Notes under the pieces: model-generated | Databases searched by the model: none | Told to the model about the DNA's origin: nothing | What the model saw: only the letters and a program-made list of their open reading frames with translations | Translations under genes and position numbers: made by a program | Origin: a virus | DNA: 64,000 nt | Virus record (IMG/VR): IMGVR_UViG_3300025949_000022 | Location: 1 to 64,000 of that record | Strand: one strand, 5' to 3' | In this document: positions 1 through 7,026 of the stretch, one piece after another | Layout: every line of letters starts with the position of its first letter | How positions within the stretch are numbered: position 1 is the first letter of the stretch

Positions 1-336
1 CTGTACCTCTGTCACCCGCTGTTGCTGTACCGCTGTCACCCGCTGTTGCTGTACCGCTGTCACCCGCTGTTGCTGTACCGCTGTAACCCGCTGTTGCTGT
101 ACCGCTGTAACCCGCTGTTGCTGTACCGCTGTAACCCGCTGTTGCTGTACCGCTGTCACCCGCTGTTGCTGTACCGCTGTCACCCGCTGTTGCTGTACCG
201 CTGTAACCCGCTGTTGCTGTACCTCTGTAACCCGCTGTTGCTGTACCTCTGTCACCCGCTGTTGCTGTACCGCTGTCACCCGCTGTTGCTGTACCGCTGT
301 AACCCGCTGTTGCTGTACCTCTGTCACCCGCTGTTG
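1..336. repeat. 24-bp tandem repeat, 14 copies
   Basis: Fourteen head-to-tail 24-bp units start at 1, 25, 49 and so on, ending at 336. Only two positions vary between copies: c/a in gtcacc versus gtaacc, and t/g in cctct versus cgct. Read on the minus strand in the frame of the overlapping gene, these change Asp/Tyr and Arg/Ser at two adjacent residues. Everything else is identical, as expected for recent expansion by slippage or recombination. The array probably continues beyond the window. Confidence 0.95.
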
Positions 337-721
337 CTGTAGAACCCATTACGGCGATTTCGGGATAAATATTTTTGATTATTTGGCTGGCTGTTTTCTG
401 ATAGCCAACATAAATTATCTCGCCGCCTTTGAATTTTACCTTGTCGTTTAGATCGATAATTCCGTTTTCTTCGACTTCCAAAACCAACCATTTAGCTTCG
501 CTTGACCAATTCGCCAATGAATGATCGCCCAACCCTTTTAAGAACCCATGCAAACCATTGCCGCAAGCTTTTGTAGCTTTAAAATCGGGAGCCTCAACAT
601 ATCCACTATCGGGATATTTGAAATTATTATAAGAGGTCATATCCGCGTTACATGAGCGAAGTATCAATACTTTACCTTGCGGGACTTTGTACGTTTTTAG
701 GTTGATTTTCTTGGTTTTCAT
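1..721 (-). CDS. DUF7666-like protein with C-terminal octapeptide repeats (3' end outside window)
   Basis: The reading frame starts at the ATG at 721-719 and stays open to the left edge, so the C-terminus is missing. About 125 non-repetitive residues come first. They include a CGNGLHGFLKGLGDHS stretch, AKWLVLEVEENGIIDL, and KVKFKGGEIIYVG, a pattern I associate with the phage and plasmid DUF7666 domain (name from memory). From position 336 leftwards the protein becomes 14 copies of T-A-T-A-G-(D/Y)-(R/S)-G. The repeats resemble beta-solenoid octads such as the ice-nucleation AGYGSTxT motif; that comparison is by eye. Function is unknown. Confidence 0.75.
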   Translation of the reverse strand, partial: MKTKKINLKTYKVPQGKVLILRSCNADMTSYNNFKYPDSGYVEAPDFKATKACGNGLHGFLKGLGDHSLANWSSEAKWLVLEVEENGIIDLNDKVKFKGGEIIYVGYQKTASQIIKNIYPEIAVMGSTATAGDRGTATAGYSGTATAGDSGTATAGDRGTATAGYRGTATAGYSGTATAGDSGTATAGDSGTATAGYSGTATAGYSGTATAGYSGTATAGDSGTATAGDSGTATAGDRGT

Positions 722-735
722 TATTGGTTATTGGT

Positions 736-963
736 TTAATAAGTTAATTCAGTTTCTAAATCTCTTTCCATTTCCCGCGCAAGTTCCACCCATCCGTTTT
801 CTTTAGCTACTTCGATACATGCCTGCGCAGTGCTATCTAATTTTGTAGCGTCAAAACACTTCCTCAAAGCTGATTTTTGAAGTTGCATTAAGTATCCGGT
901 AAGGTCTGCTATCTTAGCTTGCAGATTAGCGTTGTACTGGTTTTTATCGGTGGTTTTTAACAT
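736..963 (-). CDS. hypothetical small protein (75 aa)
   Basis: The protein is soluble and largely helical, with many Lys and Glu residues. I recognise no family. Its ATG overlaps the end of the next upstream gene (957-1220), the tight packing typical of phage operons, which is the main support for it being real. It sits just upstream of the repeat-containing gene in the same leftward unit. Confidence 0.6.
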   Translation of the reverse strand: MLKTTDKNQYNANLQAKIADLTGYLMQLQKSALRKCFDATKLDSTAQACIEVAKENGWVELAREMERDLETELTY

Positions 964-1220
964 GATTTTGCCCTCCTTAATTGTTTAACTTTAGCTTCGG
1001 CCTCAATACTTGCTTTATCATTTGATTTTAGCCTCTCTGAAAGGCTTTTAACCTTACTGTCTATACTTACAGCCCAATCAAATAATCTTTTAAGAGAGGG
1101 CGTTAAAAGAGGTGTTATGTAGCAAGCTGCGCACCATGAAAGAGTGAAAGCAAAGCCTACTGTCCAACAAGCTAAAAGAGCCGTTAAAATGTATTGCCAA
1201 AATGTGATGTGAGTTGTCAT
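957..1220 (-). CDS. small membrane protein with coiled-coil tail (87 aa)
   Basis: Residues of about 8-38 are hydrophobic (ILTALLACWTVGFAFTLSW and onwards) and would form one or two membrane spans. They are followed by a charged helical segment, SKVKSLSERLKSNDKASIEAEAKVKQL, likely to be cytoplasmic and coiled-coil. The 3' end overlaps the start of the 75-aa gene downstream. No function can be assigned. Confidence 0.6.
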   Translation of the reverse strand: MTTHITFWQYILTALLACWTVGFAFTLSWCAACYITPLLTPSLKRLFDWAVSIDSKVKSLSERLKSNDKASIEAEAKVKQLRRAKSC

Positions 1221-1226
1221 ATTGCT

Positions 1227-1442
1227 TTATTTTTTTTCGGTAACAGTTACATTAAGGTTAATAAAATTGTGAACTGGCGTTATGTCGCACTCTTCATGGT
1301 TGCGCTCGATACTTTGCAATACCATATGAAATGCGCGCTCTTGTACAATCTCCATGTCATCGGCATCAACCTCAAAAACACCTGCACCTATTTTATCGTC
1401 AAAAGTTTTGTAGCCGTAGCTAACTGTAAATGTTTTATCCAT
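1227..1442 (-). CDS. hypothetical small protein (71 aa)
   Basis: This acidic protein starts MDKTFTVSYGYKTFDDKIG and contains FEVDADDMEIVQERAFHMV. It looks like a small alpha/beta phage accessory protein, but I recognise no named family. The ATG overlaps the last codons of the upstream membrane-protein gene by 8 nt, consistent with translational coupling in the leftward operon. Confidence 0.6.
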   Translation of the reverse strand: MDKTFTVSYGYKTFDDKIGAGVFEVDADDMEIVQERAFHMVLQSIERNHEECDITPVHNFINLNVTVTEKK

Positions 1443-1677
1443 TATTTCTAATATTAATTAAGTAGTAAAAAGGCATCCAAACCAAGCAAATAACTATGAC
1501 CGTGATGCAAACTATTATCGAAGCCGCTTTCAGAAAAAAAGAAGAAAAAACCTTATTCTTAATTCCTTGAGCCAACATTGGCAACCCCTTAAAAACCATA
1601 AAGTATATAATAAAGGCATCCACAATAAAGCACAATACATGTACTGCTGTTATGCCGGTTTCAAGTAGCTCATTCAT
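1435..1677 (-). CDS. two-span small membrane protein (80 aa)
   Basis: Two hydrophobic helices are visible, about residues 10-31 (VHVLCFIVDAFIIYFMVF) and 49-73 (LKAASIIVCITVIVICLVW), separated by a short basic loop. This could be an inner-membrane accessory or holin-like protein, but nothing places it in a family. The start overlaps the stop of the YopX gene upstream. Confidence 0.6.
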   Translation of the reverse strand: MNELLETGITAVHVLCFIVDAFIIYFMVFKGLPMLAQGIKNKVFSSFFLKAASIIVCITVIVICLVWMPFYYLINIRNNG

Positions 1678-2087
1678 GGAGTTGGGGTGTTTAAAAGTTC
1701 AGGGTTTTGGTAGATGTTTCCGATTACTTCAAGTTCATATGCATCGAAGTATTGTAAGAAAAATATCGGCGATTCAGTATCGCAAACCTCGCAATGGATT
1801 TGATGTTGATATTTAAGGCTTACTTTATTATGGTCGATATAATACTGGCCGCCATCAAGTTGCTTTACCTCGCCAATTAGTTTTTCACCGTATCGATCAA
1901 TACTGATTATATCGCCCTTATAAATTTCTTTTCCGTCTTTATCAGATTTGCCGGTAAATTGTAGATATATCCAGCTATCAAGTTGCCCGACAGTTATGCC
2001 TGATAAAATAGATTCATGAAAATATTTTATGGTTTGTGGTCTGATCATATTTGATCCAGTCCAAATCTTAAACTTCAACTCACGCAT
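1674..2087 (-). CDS. YopX family protein
   Basis: Residues 1-8 (MRELKFKI), the central LQFTGKSDKDGKEIYKGDIISI and the C-terminal ELEVIGNIYQNPELL are the hallmark segments of the YopX family (Pfam), a phage-associated family of unknown biochemical role. The length of 137 aa is normal. The gene starts inside the last codons of the 131-aa gene upstream (8-nt overlap) and its stop overlaps the membrane-protein start downstream. Confidence 0.9.
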   Translation of the reverse strand: MRELKFKIWTGSNMIRPQTIKYFHESILSGITVGQLDSWIYLQFTGKSDKDGKEIYKGDIISIDRYGEKLIGEVKQLDGGQYYIDHNKVSLKYQHQIHCEVCDTESPIFFLQYFDAYELEVIGNIYQNPELLNTPTP

Positions 2088-2475
2088 GGCAAACTCCTAA
2101 CTGCTCTGAAAGCCTTTCAAATGTGCTGTACTCATTAGGCTTAAAATTATTTGATTGCGTTGCCGGCAAATCCAGGCACTTGCTATTTATCGTTTCGTTG
2201 GCCTCACCATAACGATCTACAAGTTTTACAACCAATGTATCAAGGGGGAACTTGCTTGCTTTAGCGGTTAGATTCCAGCCGTACTTTTTTATTAGATTGT
2301 TCGCTCTTTCTGCGGCGCTAATGGCTATTCTATTGTTGGTTAGATAATAAACCATACTGTCGGCGTTCTGCCTCACGTTCATTATTCCAAATTCTTTTCG
2401 GAATAAATCAAGGTTTGTTTCTTTCGGGTAATTTTGTACTTTTGCATTCATCGGATTGAATTTTTGAATTGCCAT
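2080..2475 (-). CDS. hypothetical protein (131 aa)
   Basis: No known domain is recognised. The protein has a helical middle (NRIAISAAERANNLIKKYG) and a C-terminal YSTFERLSEQLGVCHA segment that could be a short DNA- or protein-binding helix pair. It is translationally overlapped with YopX downstream and lies 27 nt after the helix-turn-helix gene, so it belongs to the same leftward early operon. Confidence 0.6.
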   Translation of the reverse strand: MAIQKFNPMNAKVQNYPKETNLDLFRKEFGIMNVRQNADSMVYYLTNNRIAISAAERANNLIKKYGWNLTAKASKFPLDTLVVKLVDRYGEANETINSKCLDLPATQSNNFKPNEYSTFERLSEQLGVCHA

Positions 2476-2502
2476 TGGTTACCGCCAGTGGCTTTTCTTT
2501 TT

Positions 2503-2841
2503 TTATGAATTTGATTGTTGTTTACTTTTTGATTTGCTCGGGATGCTTACATCACTCCTTTTGAAATACTCCTCGATCTTAGATTTCTTAAATCTTATAA
2601 CCTTACTCCCAAATTGAGAGCATCCTATATCGGCCTTGCGATCTAAAAACCATTGCTCTGAAAGGCCCGTATATTCAGCAGCTTCTTTTGTATCTAACCA
2701 GCGATCATCCTTTAGCCTTTTGTTTTCTTCGGCCAGTTCGGTAACAGTTTTTAATGTCTGCTCAAACATGCCCTCAAGGCGTTTAAATGCGGTGGCTTCG
2801 ATGGTTAGCACTTCCATTGTCTTACTTTTTAAATTGTTCAA
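2503..2841 (-). CDS. helix-turn-helix (excisionase-like) DNA-binding protein
   Basis: A helical N-terminal part (FEQTLKTVTELAEENKRLKDD) is followed by WLDTKEAAEYTGLSEQWFLDRKADIGCSQFGSKVIRFKKSKIEEYF. This is the winged-helix pattern of MerR/Xis-type helix_turn_helix_17 proteins, with a basic Ser/Lys-rich tail. Such proteins act as excisionases or directionality factors, and this one lies in the operon driven from the lysogeny switch, about 2 kb from the integrase. The ATG at 2841 overlaps the upstream mini-gene; an internal ATG at 2817 (MEVLTIEA) would avoid the overlap and is an alternative start. Confidence 0.75.
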   Translation of the reverse strand: MNNLKSKTMEVLTIEATAFKRLEGMFEQTLKTVTELAEENKRLKDDRWLDTKEAAEYTGLSEQWFLDRKADIGCSQFGSKVIRFKKSKIEEYFKRSDVSIPSKSKSKQQSNS

Positions 2842-2953
2842 CTATGTAAGCCCAGTGAGCATGGCAGTAAATAATTACTGATATTAAAAGGATGGCGCCG
2901 GTCAATAATTGCAGGCCTAGTATCCAGTTGTTGTTTCTTTTTAAGGTTTTCAT
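2822..2953 (-). CDS. small single-span membrane protein (43 aa)
   Basis: The frame starts at ATG 2953 (MKTLKRNNNWILG) and ends at 2822. Residues 10-30 are strongly hydrophobic (ILGLQLLTGAILLISVIIYC), with basic residues before the span, predicting an N-in membrane peptide. It overlaps the stop of the gene above by 4 nt (ATGA) and the start of the HTH gene below. That packing makes a real gene likely despite its size. Confidence 0.55.
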   Translation of the reverse strand: MKTLKRNNNWILGLQLLTGAILLISVIIYCHAHWAYIVEQFKK

Positions 2954-3171
2954 ATTGATTCTAATAATTCAGGTTTGTACTCAATTCCACTCATGGCAAG
3001 CAGTAAACGCCGGGCCTCGATAACCAACGCATCGGTGTAATCGTCTTTGAGCGTATATATCTCTGTCCTTACTTGGCTGTACTCCATGCCTATGTTATCC
3101 GCAAGGGTTCTTATCATACCTTTAGGGGCTTTGTCGCGGATAAATAAAATTTCTCTTGGGTCTACTTTCAT
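2950..3171 (-). CDS. small putative DNA-binding protein, first gene of the leftward lysogeny-switch operon
   Basis: I choose the ATG at 3171 (MKVDPREILFIRDKAPKG) because a consensus promoter lies at 3245-3215 and an upstream in-frame ATG at 3225 would fall inside that promoter. The 73-aa product contains GMIRTLADNIGMEYSQVRTEIYTLKDDYTDALVIEARRLL, a two-helix pattern like small phage regulators. Its place opposite the S24-like repressor is that of a Cro- or antirepressor-type gene; this role is inferred from context only. Confidence 0.6.
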   Translation of the reverse strand: MKVDPREILFIRDKAPKGMIRTLADNIGMEYSQVRTEIYTLKDDYTDALVIEARRLLLAMSGIEYKPELLESI

Positions 3172-3214
3172 TTTTTGTATGATTGTTGTTATATTGCCAT
3201 TGTTAATTGCTATA

Positions 3215-3245
3215 CAAATGTACATAATAAATAGACACTTCCAAA
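3215..3245 (-). promoter_or_regulatory. Bacteroidota-type promoter of the leftward operon
   Basis: On the minus strand TTTG (3245-3242) and TACATTTG (3222-3215) are separated by 19 nt, matching the TTTG-N19-TAnnTTTG promoter of Bacteroidota. The flanking operator-like repeat overlaps the upstream box and spacer, so the repressor encoded at 3318 could shut this promoter. Confidence 0.7.
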
Positions 3246-3259
3246 TTATTTGTCTATTT
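3229..3259. promoter_or_regulatory. operator-like inverted repeat in the lysogeny switch
   Basis: AAATAGACA (3229-3237) and TGTCTATTT (3251-3259) form a perfect 9-bp inverted repeat with a 13-nt spacer. It covers the spacer and -33 box of the leftward promoter. A third ATAGACA copy lies at 3312-3318. This is the arrangement expected for phage repressor operators. Confidence 0.6.
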
Positions 3260-3310
3260 TTTATAAATAATGTTGTAATTGCTTGATAGTCAATTAGAAA
3301 AAATATAAAT

Positions 3311-3318
3311 AATAGACA
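3311..3318. promoter_or_regulatory. third operator-like half-site at the repressor start codon
   Basis: AATAGACA ends on the A of the repressor ATG. It repeats the half-site of the inverted repeat at 3229-3259, so a bound repressor could limit its own expression. Confidence 0.5.
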
Positions 3319-4088
3319 TGCACGAAGGCGAATTCCTAAAGAAGTATATAAAGACTAGGCCCATGAAAGTTACGCGTGTTGTGGAATTAACGGGTATTCA
3401 ACGCCCCACTGTGTACACGCATTTCAACAAAGAAAAATTGGACAGTCTGACAAAAGAATTGTATTCTGAAAAAATAGGGATTGTTTGGACTGGACAGATA
3501 TTAGACAATTGGCAAGAAAATAAACAACACACCAGTTTCACCGACTCCGAACGGATAGATGTAAATAAGGGGTCGCGGATAAATCCCACTTTTCCCGGCA
3601 TGCCTGACAGGGAAGAAAATAACATTACAGGAATTGAACGGTATATATCACCTGACCACACACCTATACCGGTCTATGACGATACAGGGGACATACATAA
3701 CATAGATGAGTTATTAAAAAATAATGAAGTAAAGCCCGTAGTTCTTATCATGAAAGGGCATTTAGGGTGCCATGCTGTGGTGAGGCATAACGACAGCGCT
3801 ATGGATAAAGATTTTTTACAGGGGAACCATCAAAAATGCCAGTTAGGTATCCAACGCGTTTTCCATTTTAAAAACACCATTATACCCGGCATGGCAGCAA
3901 TAATCATTTTAGAAGAATTTACAATAACAAGGTACGTGCACCGCACAGATAATAAAGATCAGCTTTTATTGCGATCTGCCGATACTGTTCTTTTTCCGGA
4001 TATGATTATAGATATCGCACATATAAAGCAAATGTGGCGGATAAAGAGTGTAACGCCGGTAGTTCAATCTAAAATATTAATGTATTGA
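3318..4088 (+). CDS. S24/LexA-like phage repressor
   Basis: The N-terminus has a helix-turn-helix (about residues 16-36, KVTRVVELTGIQRPTVYTHF). The C-terminal half resembles a LexA/S24 fold: CHAVVRHNDSAMDKDFL holds the likely serine (Ser160) and EEFTITRYV...LLLRSADTVLFPDMIID corresponds to the second half of the fold. The position aligned by eye with the catalytic lysine is Thr204, so self-cleavage may be lost. Length (256 aa) and divergent position over the operator repeats fit a lysogeny-maintenance repressor. The ATG at 3318 carries an operator half-site. Confidence 0.75.
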   Translation: MHEGEFLKKYIKTRPMKVTRVVELTGIQRPTVYTHFNKEKLDSLTKELYSEKIGIVWTGQILDNWQENKQHTSFTDSERIDVNKGSRINPTFPGMPDREENNITGIERYISPDHTPIPVYDDTGDIHNIDELLKNNEVKPVVLIMKGHLGCHAVVRHNDSAMDKDFLQGNHQKCQLGIQRVFHFKNTIIPGMAAIIILEEFTITRYVHRTDNKDQLLLRSADTVLFPDMIIDIAHIKQMWRIKSVTPVVQSKILMY

Positions 4089-4089
4089 C

Positions 4090-4500
4090 TTATAATAAAT
4101 GATGATCACGGAACGAGTAATAATCATCCTTTGTCATAATTATATGGTCAACTAAATTAATTTCAAGCGACCGGCACACCGACAGGAAGCGATCCGTTAC
4201 AGGCTTATCCCCTTCACCGGGGTTCGCATTACCCGATGTATGGTTGTGCGCTATAATAATGTGACTTGAGTTCTTTATAATCGCTAAATATATCGCTGTT
4301 CTCAAATCAAAATTGGTTTCAGAATAGCTGCCCCTGTTTAGCATTTCATAATATACCGGCTCACGCTTCCGGTTCAGATATATGGCATAAACACACTCGT
4401 ATTTTTCGTACGTGCCTTTCTTCCATATTTTTCTGAATGCCTGGCAGTACTGTAGGGAATTGGTGAGTATCAATAGGGGGTTGCCGATTGTTTTTAACAT
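4090..4500 (-). CDS. RadC/JAB-domain protein
   Basis: The product has the RadC-type JAMM motif HNHTSGNANPGEGD (residues 85-98), with two metal-binding His and an Asp, and ends IILVDHIIM-like and YYSFRDHHLL, typical of the mobile-element RadC family. The ATG at 4500 is preferred; a longer frame would need a TTG start at 4572 and adds residues not typical of the family. Such proteins are common beside integrases in Bacteroidota elements; their activity is unproven. It converges on the repressor gene with almost no gap. Confidence 0.85.
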   Translation of the reverse strand: MLKTIGNPLLILTNSLQYCQAFRKIWKKGTYEKYECVYAIYLNRKREPVYYEMLNRGSYSETNFDLRTAIYLAIIKNSSHIIIAHNHTSGNANPGEGDKPVTDRFLSVCRSLEINLVDHIIMTKDDYYSFRDHHLL

Positions 4501-4572
4501 AGGATTATAGCTAAAAAAAATGACGTAGAATATACAGATCGACCGCTCAAGGCTTACCACAGCCCATTGCAA

Positions 4573-4846
4573 CTCAAAAGGTATACCTACGCCATGCTGG
4601 CGTACTTACAGTCTGATCGTTGCAATATTTTATACGTGGTAATTTAGAGCGGCAACGTGATAAGGAAGTACAGTTTCTTTATCAGCAAAAATAATAATTT
4701 TATCAAGTCATGGTATAAATAATTAGTAAGGGGATACAATGTAAAAAGATTAATTGATATCCTATAGTTTTAATTAAAAAACTTTTCGTGTCAATTAAAC
4801 AGTTGTTATTATCTTAACAATAGAAATAGGATGGATTGGTTATTTT
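4573..4846. other. intergenic region between integrase 3' end and RadC
   Basis: No gene is seen. A perfect hairpin, TACGCC (4588-4593) with GGCGTA (4599-4604) and loop ATGCT, lies just upstream of RadC. The rest is AT-rich without a clear terminator for the integrase. Confidence 0.5.
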
Positions 4847-6076
4847 TTAGCTAAAAATATCGTCTGCTGCGTTATCCAGTTCCTCGTCTTGTGAAAGTTC
4901 CCTAATGTACCTCTCGTGTTCCTCAATATTGGAGTGCCCTACTAAATCCATGCTCAGGTTAAAATCTTTTACTTTATCAATAGCCATTTTTGCGAAGATG
5001 TGCCGGGCAATGTGAAAGCTCACATTTTTTGTTAACCCCGCCTTTTCTTTGGCAATAATCTTTAGCCCTGCGTTCAAAACTGTTTCGATGGAGCTTACAT
5101 GCTTTGCCCTGGCCTTTTTATTGGTTTCATCGTCAAAGCCTTTATTTTCCTTCCATTTGAAAAATGTGAAAAGGTAGGTACGCCCGTCTAAATATTTATT
5201 AACTATCTCCGTTGCCTCCGGTATCAGCTTAATATTAAACATCTTTTTTGTTTTCCCACTTTCATAAACTATGCGCCCGTTTTTGAAGTAATCCTGCCGT
5301 AACTGTATTACATCTCCGGCCCTCATACCACGTAAATAGACCGCCAGTAAAAACATATCTTGTATCTGCTGCAATCTTGGGTCGTCCGACAAATCAACGG
5401 CCTTAAAACGGCTCAATTCCTCTTTATTTAATTTTAGTTTTAATGACCGTTCCGCAATGGGTAGTGGGTAATTGTGGACAGCTGCAGATTTGCTATCATA
5501 GCCGTTTTTTTCGGCAAACGTAGAAGCGTACCTGATTATCTTTAACTGCGTTCTCATGGTAGACCGCTTGTTGCCCTTGTCGGCCATAAACTTTATGAAA
5601 CGGTCTATATGCTCTTTAGTTATTTGGCTTGACCTGATATCGCCTATTCCTGATTCGCGGATAAAATAGTTTAACCTTGCCTGATACCCAACCATTGAAT
5701 GACCGCTTTTTAAACTGGCTATATATAAGGGTACAATTTCTTTAAAACTCTTTGGCTTTTCAACGGGCACCGTTTTGGGGTCTATGCCGGCCTTTAAATT
5801 ATCGAAGTAATCAATAAAGTCCCTTTTAAGATCAAACTTATTATTTAAGATTAATGCCTCAACCCTATTATATTCATTTGAAATTTTTATATTTATGACG
5901 GCATAGTTAGGATGCGATTTCGGTTTAACCCGCTTTTGCTTGGGATCCCACTGATCAGGACGTACATTGGCTAAAGTTCGTTTGATTCTTTTATCCGTAT
6001 ATACCTGAATAACTATTGGGCTCGTTCCATCTGAATTTTTGGTGTATGAATAGTATAAAATATGTACAGAGGCCAT
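4847..6076 (-). CDS. tyrosine recombinase (phage integrase)
   Basis: The protein has a Bacteroidota arm-binding N-terminus (about residues 1-85), a SAM-like core-binding domain (about 110-200) and a catalytic domain. Numbered from the chosen start, the catalytic residues are Arg252 (GMRAGDV), Lys275-277 (SGKTKK), His355 and Arg358 (HIARH), His381 (LVGHS) and Tyr390 (HERYI), so it should be active. I choose ATG 6076 (MASVHILYY) because the upstream ATG at 6100 falls in a promoter and in a repeated TGTACA element. It should integrate and, with an excision factor, excise the phage. Confidence 0.93.
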   Translation of the reverse strand: MASVHILYYSYTKNSDGTSPIVIQVYTDKRIKRTLANVRPDQWDPKQKRVKPKSHPNYAVINIKISNEYNRVEALILNNKFDLKRDFIDYFDNLKAGIDPKTVPVEKPKSFKEIVPLYIASLKSGHSMVGYQARLNYFIRESGIGDIRSSQITKEHIDRFIKFMADKGNKRSTMRTQLKIIRYASTFAEKNGYDSKSAAVHNYPLPIAERSLKLKLNKEELSRFKAVDLSDDPRLQQIQDMFLLAVYLRGMRAGDVIQLRQDYFKNGRIVYESGKTKKMFNIKLIPEATEIVNKYLDGRTYLFTFFKWKENKGFDDETNKKARAKHVSSIETVLNAGLKIIAKEKAGLTKNVSFHIARHIFAKMAIDKVKDFNLSMDLVGHSNIEEHERYIRELSQDEELDNAADDIFS

Positions 6077-6104
6077 TTTTAATGTACAATTGATGTACAC
6101 AAAA
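6077..6104. repeat. arm-type-like repeat copy 1
   Basis: The core is TTTTAATGTACAA-TTGA-TGTACA-like, with two TGTACA hexamers. It matches copy 2 at 6268-6295 in the same orientation with three central and a few flanking mismatches. Position just upstream of the integrase suggests an integrase binding site; this is inferred. Confidence 0.5.
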
Positions 6105-6133
6105 CTAAGCTAATACGGTATAATTCGGCGCAA
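6100..6133 (-). promoter_or_regulatory. integrase promoter
   Basis: On the minus strand TTG (6133-6131) and TAGTTTTG (6107-6100) are separated by 23 nt, fitting the Bacteroidota consensus. The TGTACA repeat lies immediately downstream, between promoter and start codon, where integrase binding could autoregulate. Confidence 0.5.
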
Positions 6134-6233
6134 TAACTCACATATTTATTTACAAAAACCCAATTACATACTATAATTGACGTTTTTTAATGTTTATTAA
6201 ATTGCTTGTTTTATCTCGTCGGGAGCACCATTT

Positions 6234-6264
6234 ACCCGTTTCTAAGCGATTAGAGCGGGTTTTT
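6234..6264 (+). terminator. strong hairpin with T-run inside the presumptive attP region
   Basis: ACCCG-tt-TCTAA (6234-6245), loop GCGA, and TTAGA-g-CGGGT (6250-6260) pair over 10 bp and are followed by TTTT. It has the form of a rightward terminator, although no rightward gene ends nearby. It sits between the two TGTACA repeats, so it may instead be part of the recombination site. Confidence 0.5.
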
Positions 6265-6267
6265 CAG

Positions 6268-6295
6268 TTTTAATGTACAAATGGTGTACTTAAAA
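6268..6295. repeat. arm-type-like repeat copy 2
   Basis: This is a direct copy of the element at 6077-6104 (TTTTAATGTACAA, then GTGTAC, then TTAAAA), 191 bp away. Paired arm sites of this kind often flank the attP core. Confidence 0.5.
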
Positions 6296-6351
6296 TCACT
6301 TGGCAGGGTAGAAAGGGGGCGTACTTATGATAAGGGTAGACGGATATAAAC

Positions 6352-6381
6352 GCCCTGCATCCGAAAAGAAAAAAAATAAAA
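6352..6381. repeat. dispersed GCATCC/A-rich motif, copy 1
   Basis: GCCCTGCATCC is followed by an A-rich run with GAAA and ATAAAA. Related copies occur at 10201-10227 (inverted), 11427-11456 and 63621-63653 (inverted). This copy lies directly after the stop of the gene at 6386. Confidence 0.55.
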
Positions 6382-6385
6382 TCAC

Positions 6386-6673
6386 CTAGACCGCTGGCTT
6401 TTCATTTGTTTGAGAAAGAACTGATTCGCGCGACCAATGTTTCCAATTTCTTTTTTCACTTTCTGTCAATGTCATTTCCTGATATTTATCAGTAGCAGGC
6501 CAGCCTTGAATATACCATAAATCACGCCTACCCATATCATCAAGAAATAACTGTATGATATTCATTGCTAATCCTGGGTCGCCGGTATATACTTTTATTA
6601 TAGTCCACTTTTTAAGTGAACCTTTCCATCTTAAGACTACTTCTATTCCGTTGAAATTTATAGTGTGTTTCAT
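6386..6673 (-). CDS. hypothetical protein (95 aa)
   Basis: The ATG at 6673 (MKHTINFNGIEVVLRWKG) overlaps the upstream stop as ATGA, so it is preferred over an in-frame ATG at 6733. The product has a beta-rich start and contains TGDPGLAMNIIQLFLDDMGRRDLWYIQGWP. I recognise no family. It is the last gene of the leftward cluster before the integrase region. Confidence 0.6.
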   Translation of the reverse strand: MKHTINFNGIEVVLRWKGSLKKWTIIKVYTGDPGLAMNIIQLFLDDMGRRDLWYIQGWPATDKYQEMTLTESEKRNWKHWSRESVLSQTNEKPAV

Positions 6674-7026
6674 TTTATGGTTTTTGGAGGGGTGGGTAAA
6701 GATTGTATGTGTTGATAATGGGTAGGGTAGCATGGCATTTCGTGGTCATAAGAATTATACCAATTGCCGTCTTGAGCCAAATAGCCTATGCTTATCCATT
6801 CATCGTTAATATTGCCAATATTAAAATCAGTCCCAATTTGTTCATCGGTTGGCGGTGTTTCCACGCTAATCCAACGGGATTGTGAGGCGTAGGCTTCCAT
6901 AGCTTCGAATACGCTGTTTATTATTAAATCAGAATCTGCATCAATAAGTAAAATTCTGAAATTATCGTAATCAAATTTTAATGCGGTTTCGTCTAAAACG
7001 TCTTCTTTACCTTTCATCTTTAACAT
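6670..7026 (-). CDS. DUF551-like protein
   Basis: RWISVETPPTDEQIG in the middle and HYQHIQSLPTPP near the end follow the WISV-x-PP ... THWxPLPEPP pattern of the phage DUF551 family. The N-terminal half (ILLIDADSDLIINSVFEAME) is not explained by that domain. The role is unknown. It is overlapped by neighbours on both sides (20 nt and ATGA), so it is co-translated. Confidence 0.65.
   Translation of the reverse strand: MLKMKGKEDVLDETALKFDYDNFRILLIDADSDLIINSVFEAMEAYASQSRWISVETPPTDEQIGTDFNIGNINDEWISIGYLAQDGNWYNSYDHEMPCYPTHYQHIQSLPTPPKTIK

Noticed and set aside
1-336. Possible CRISPR array
   Set aside because: Units are directly abutting with no unique spacers and lie inside a coding frame.
22-342. 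A rightward frame coding repeated LLLYRCHP/LLLYRCNP units
   Set aside because: It is the antisense shadow of the 24-bp array; the minus frame has a real N-terminal domain and is open to the edge.
4501-4572. N-terminal extension of the RadC-like protein
   Set aside because: It needs a TTG start and adds residues outside the family pattern.
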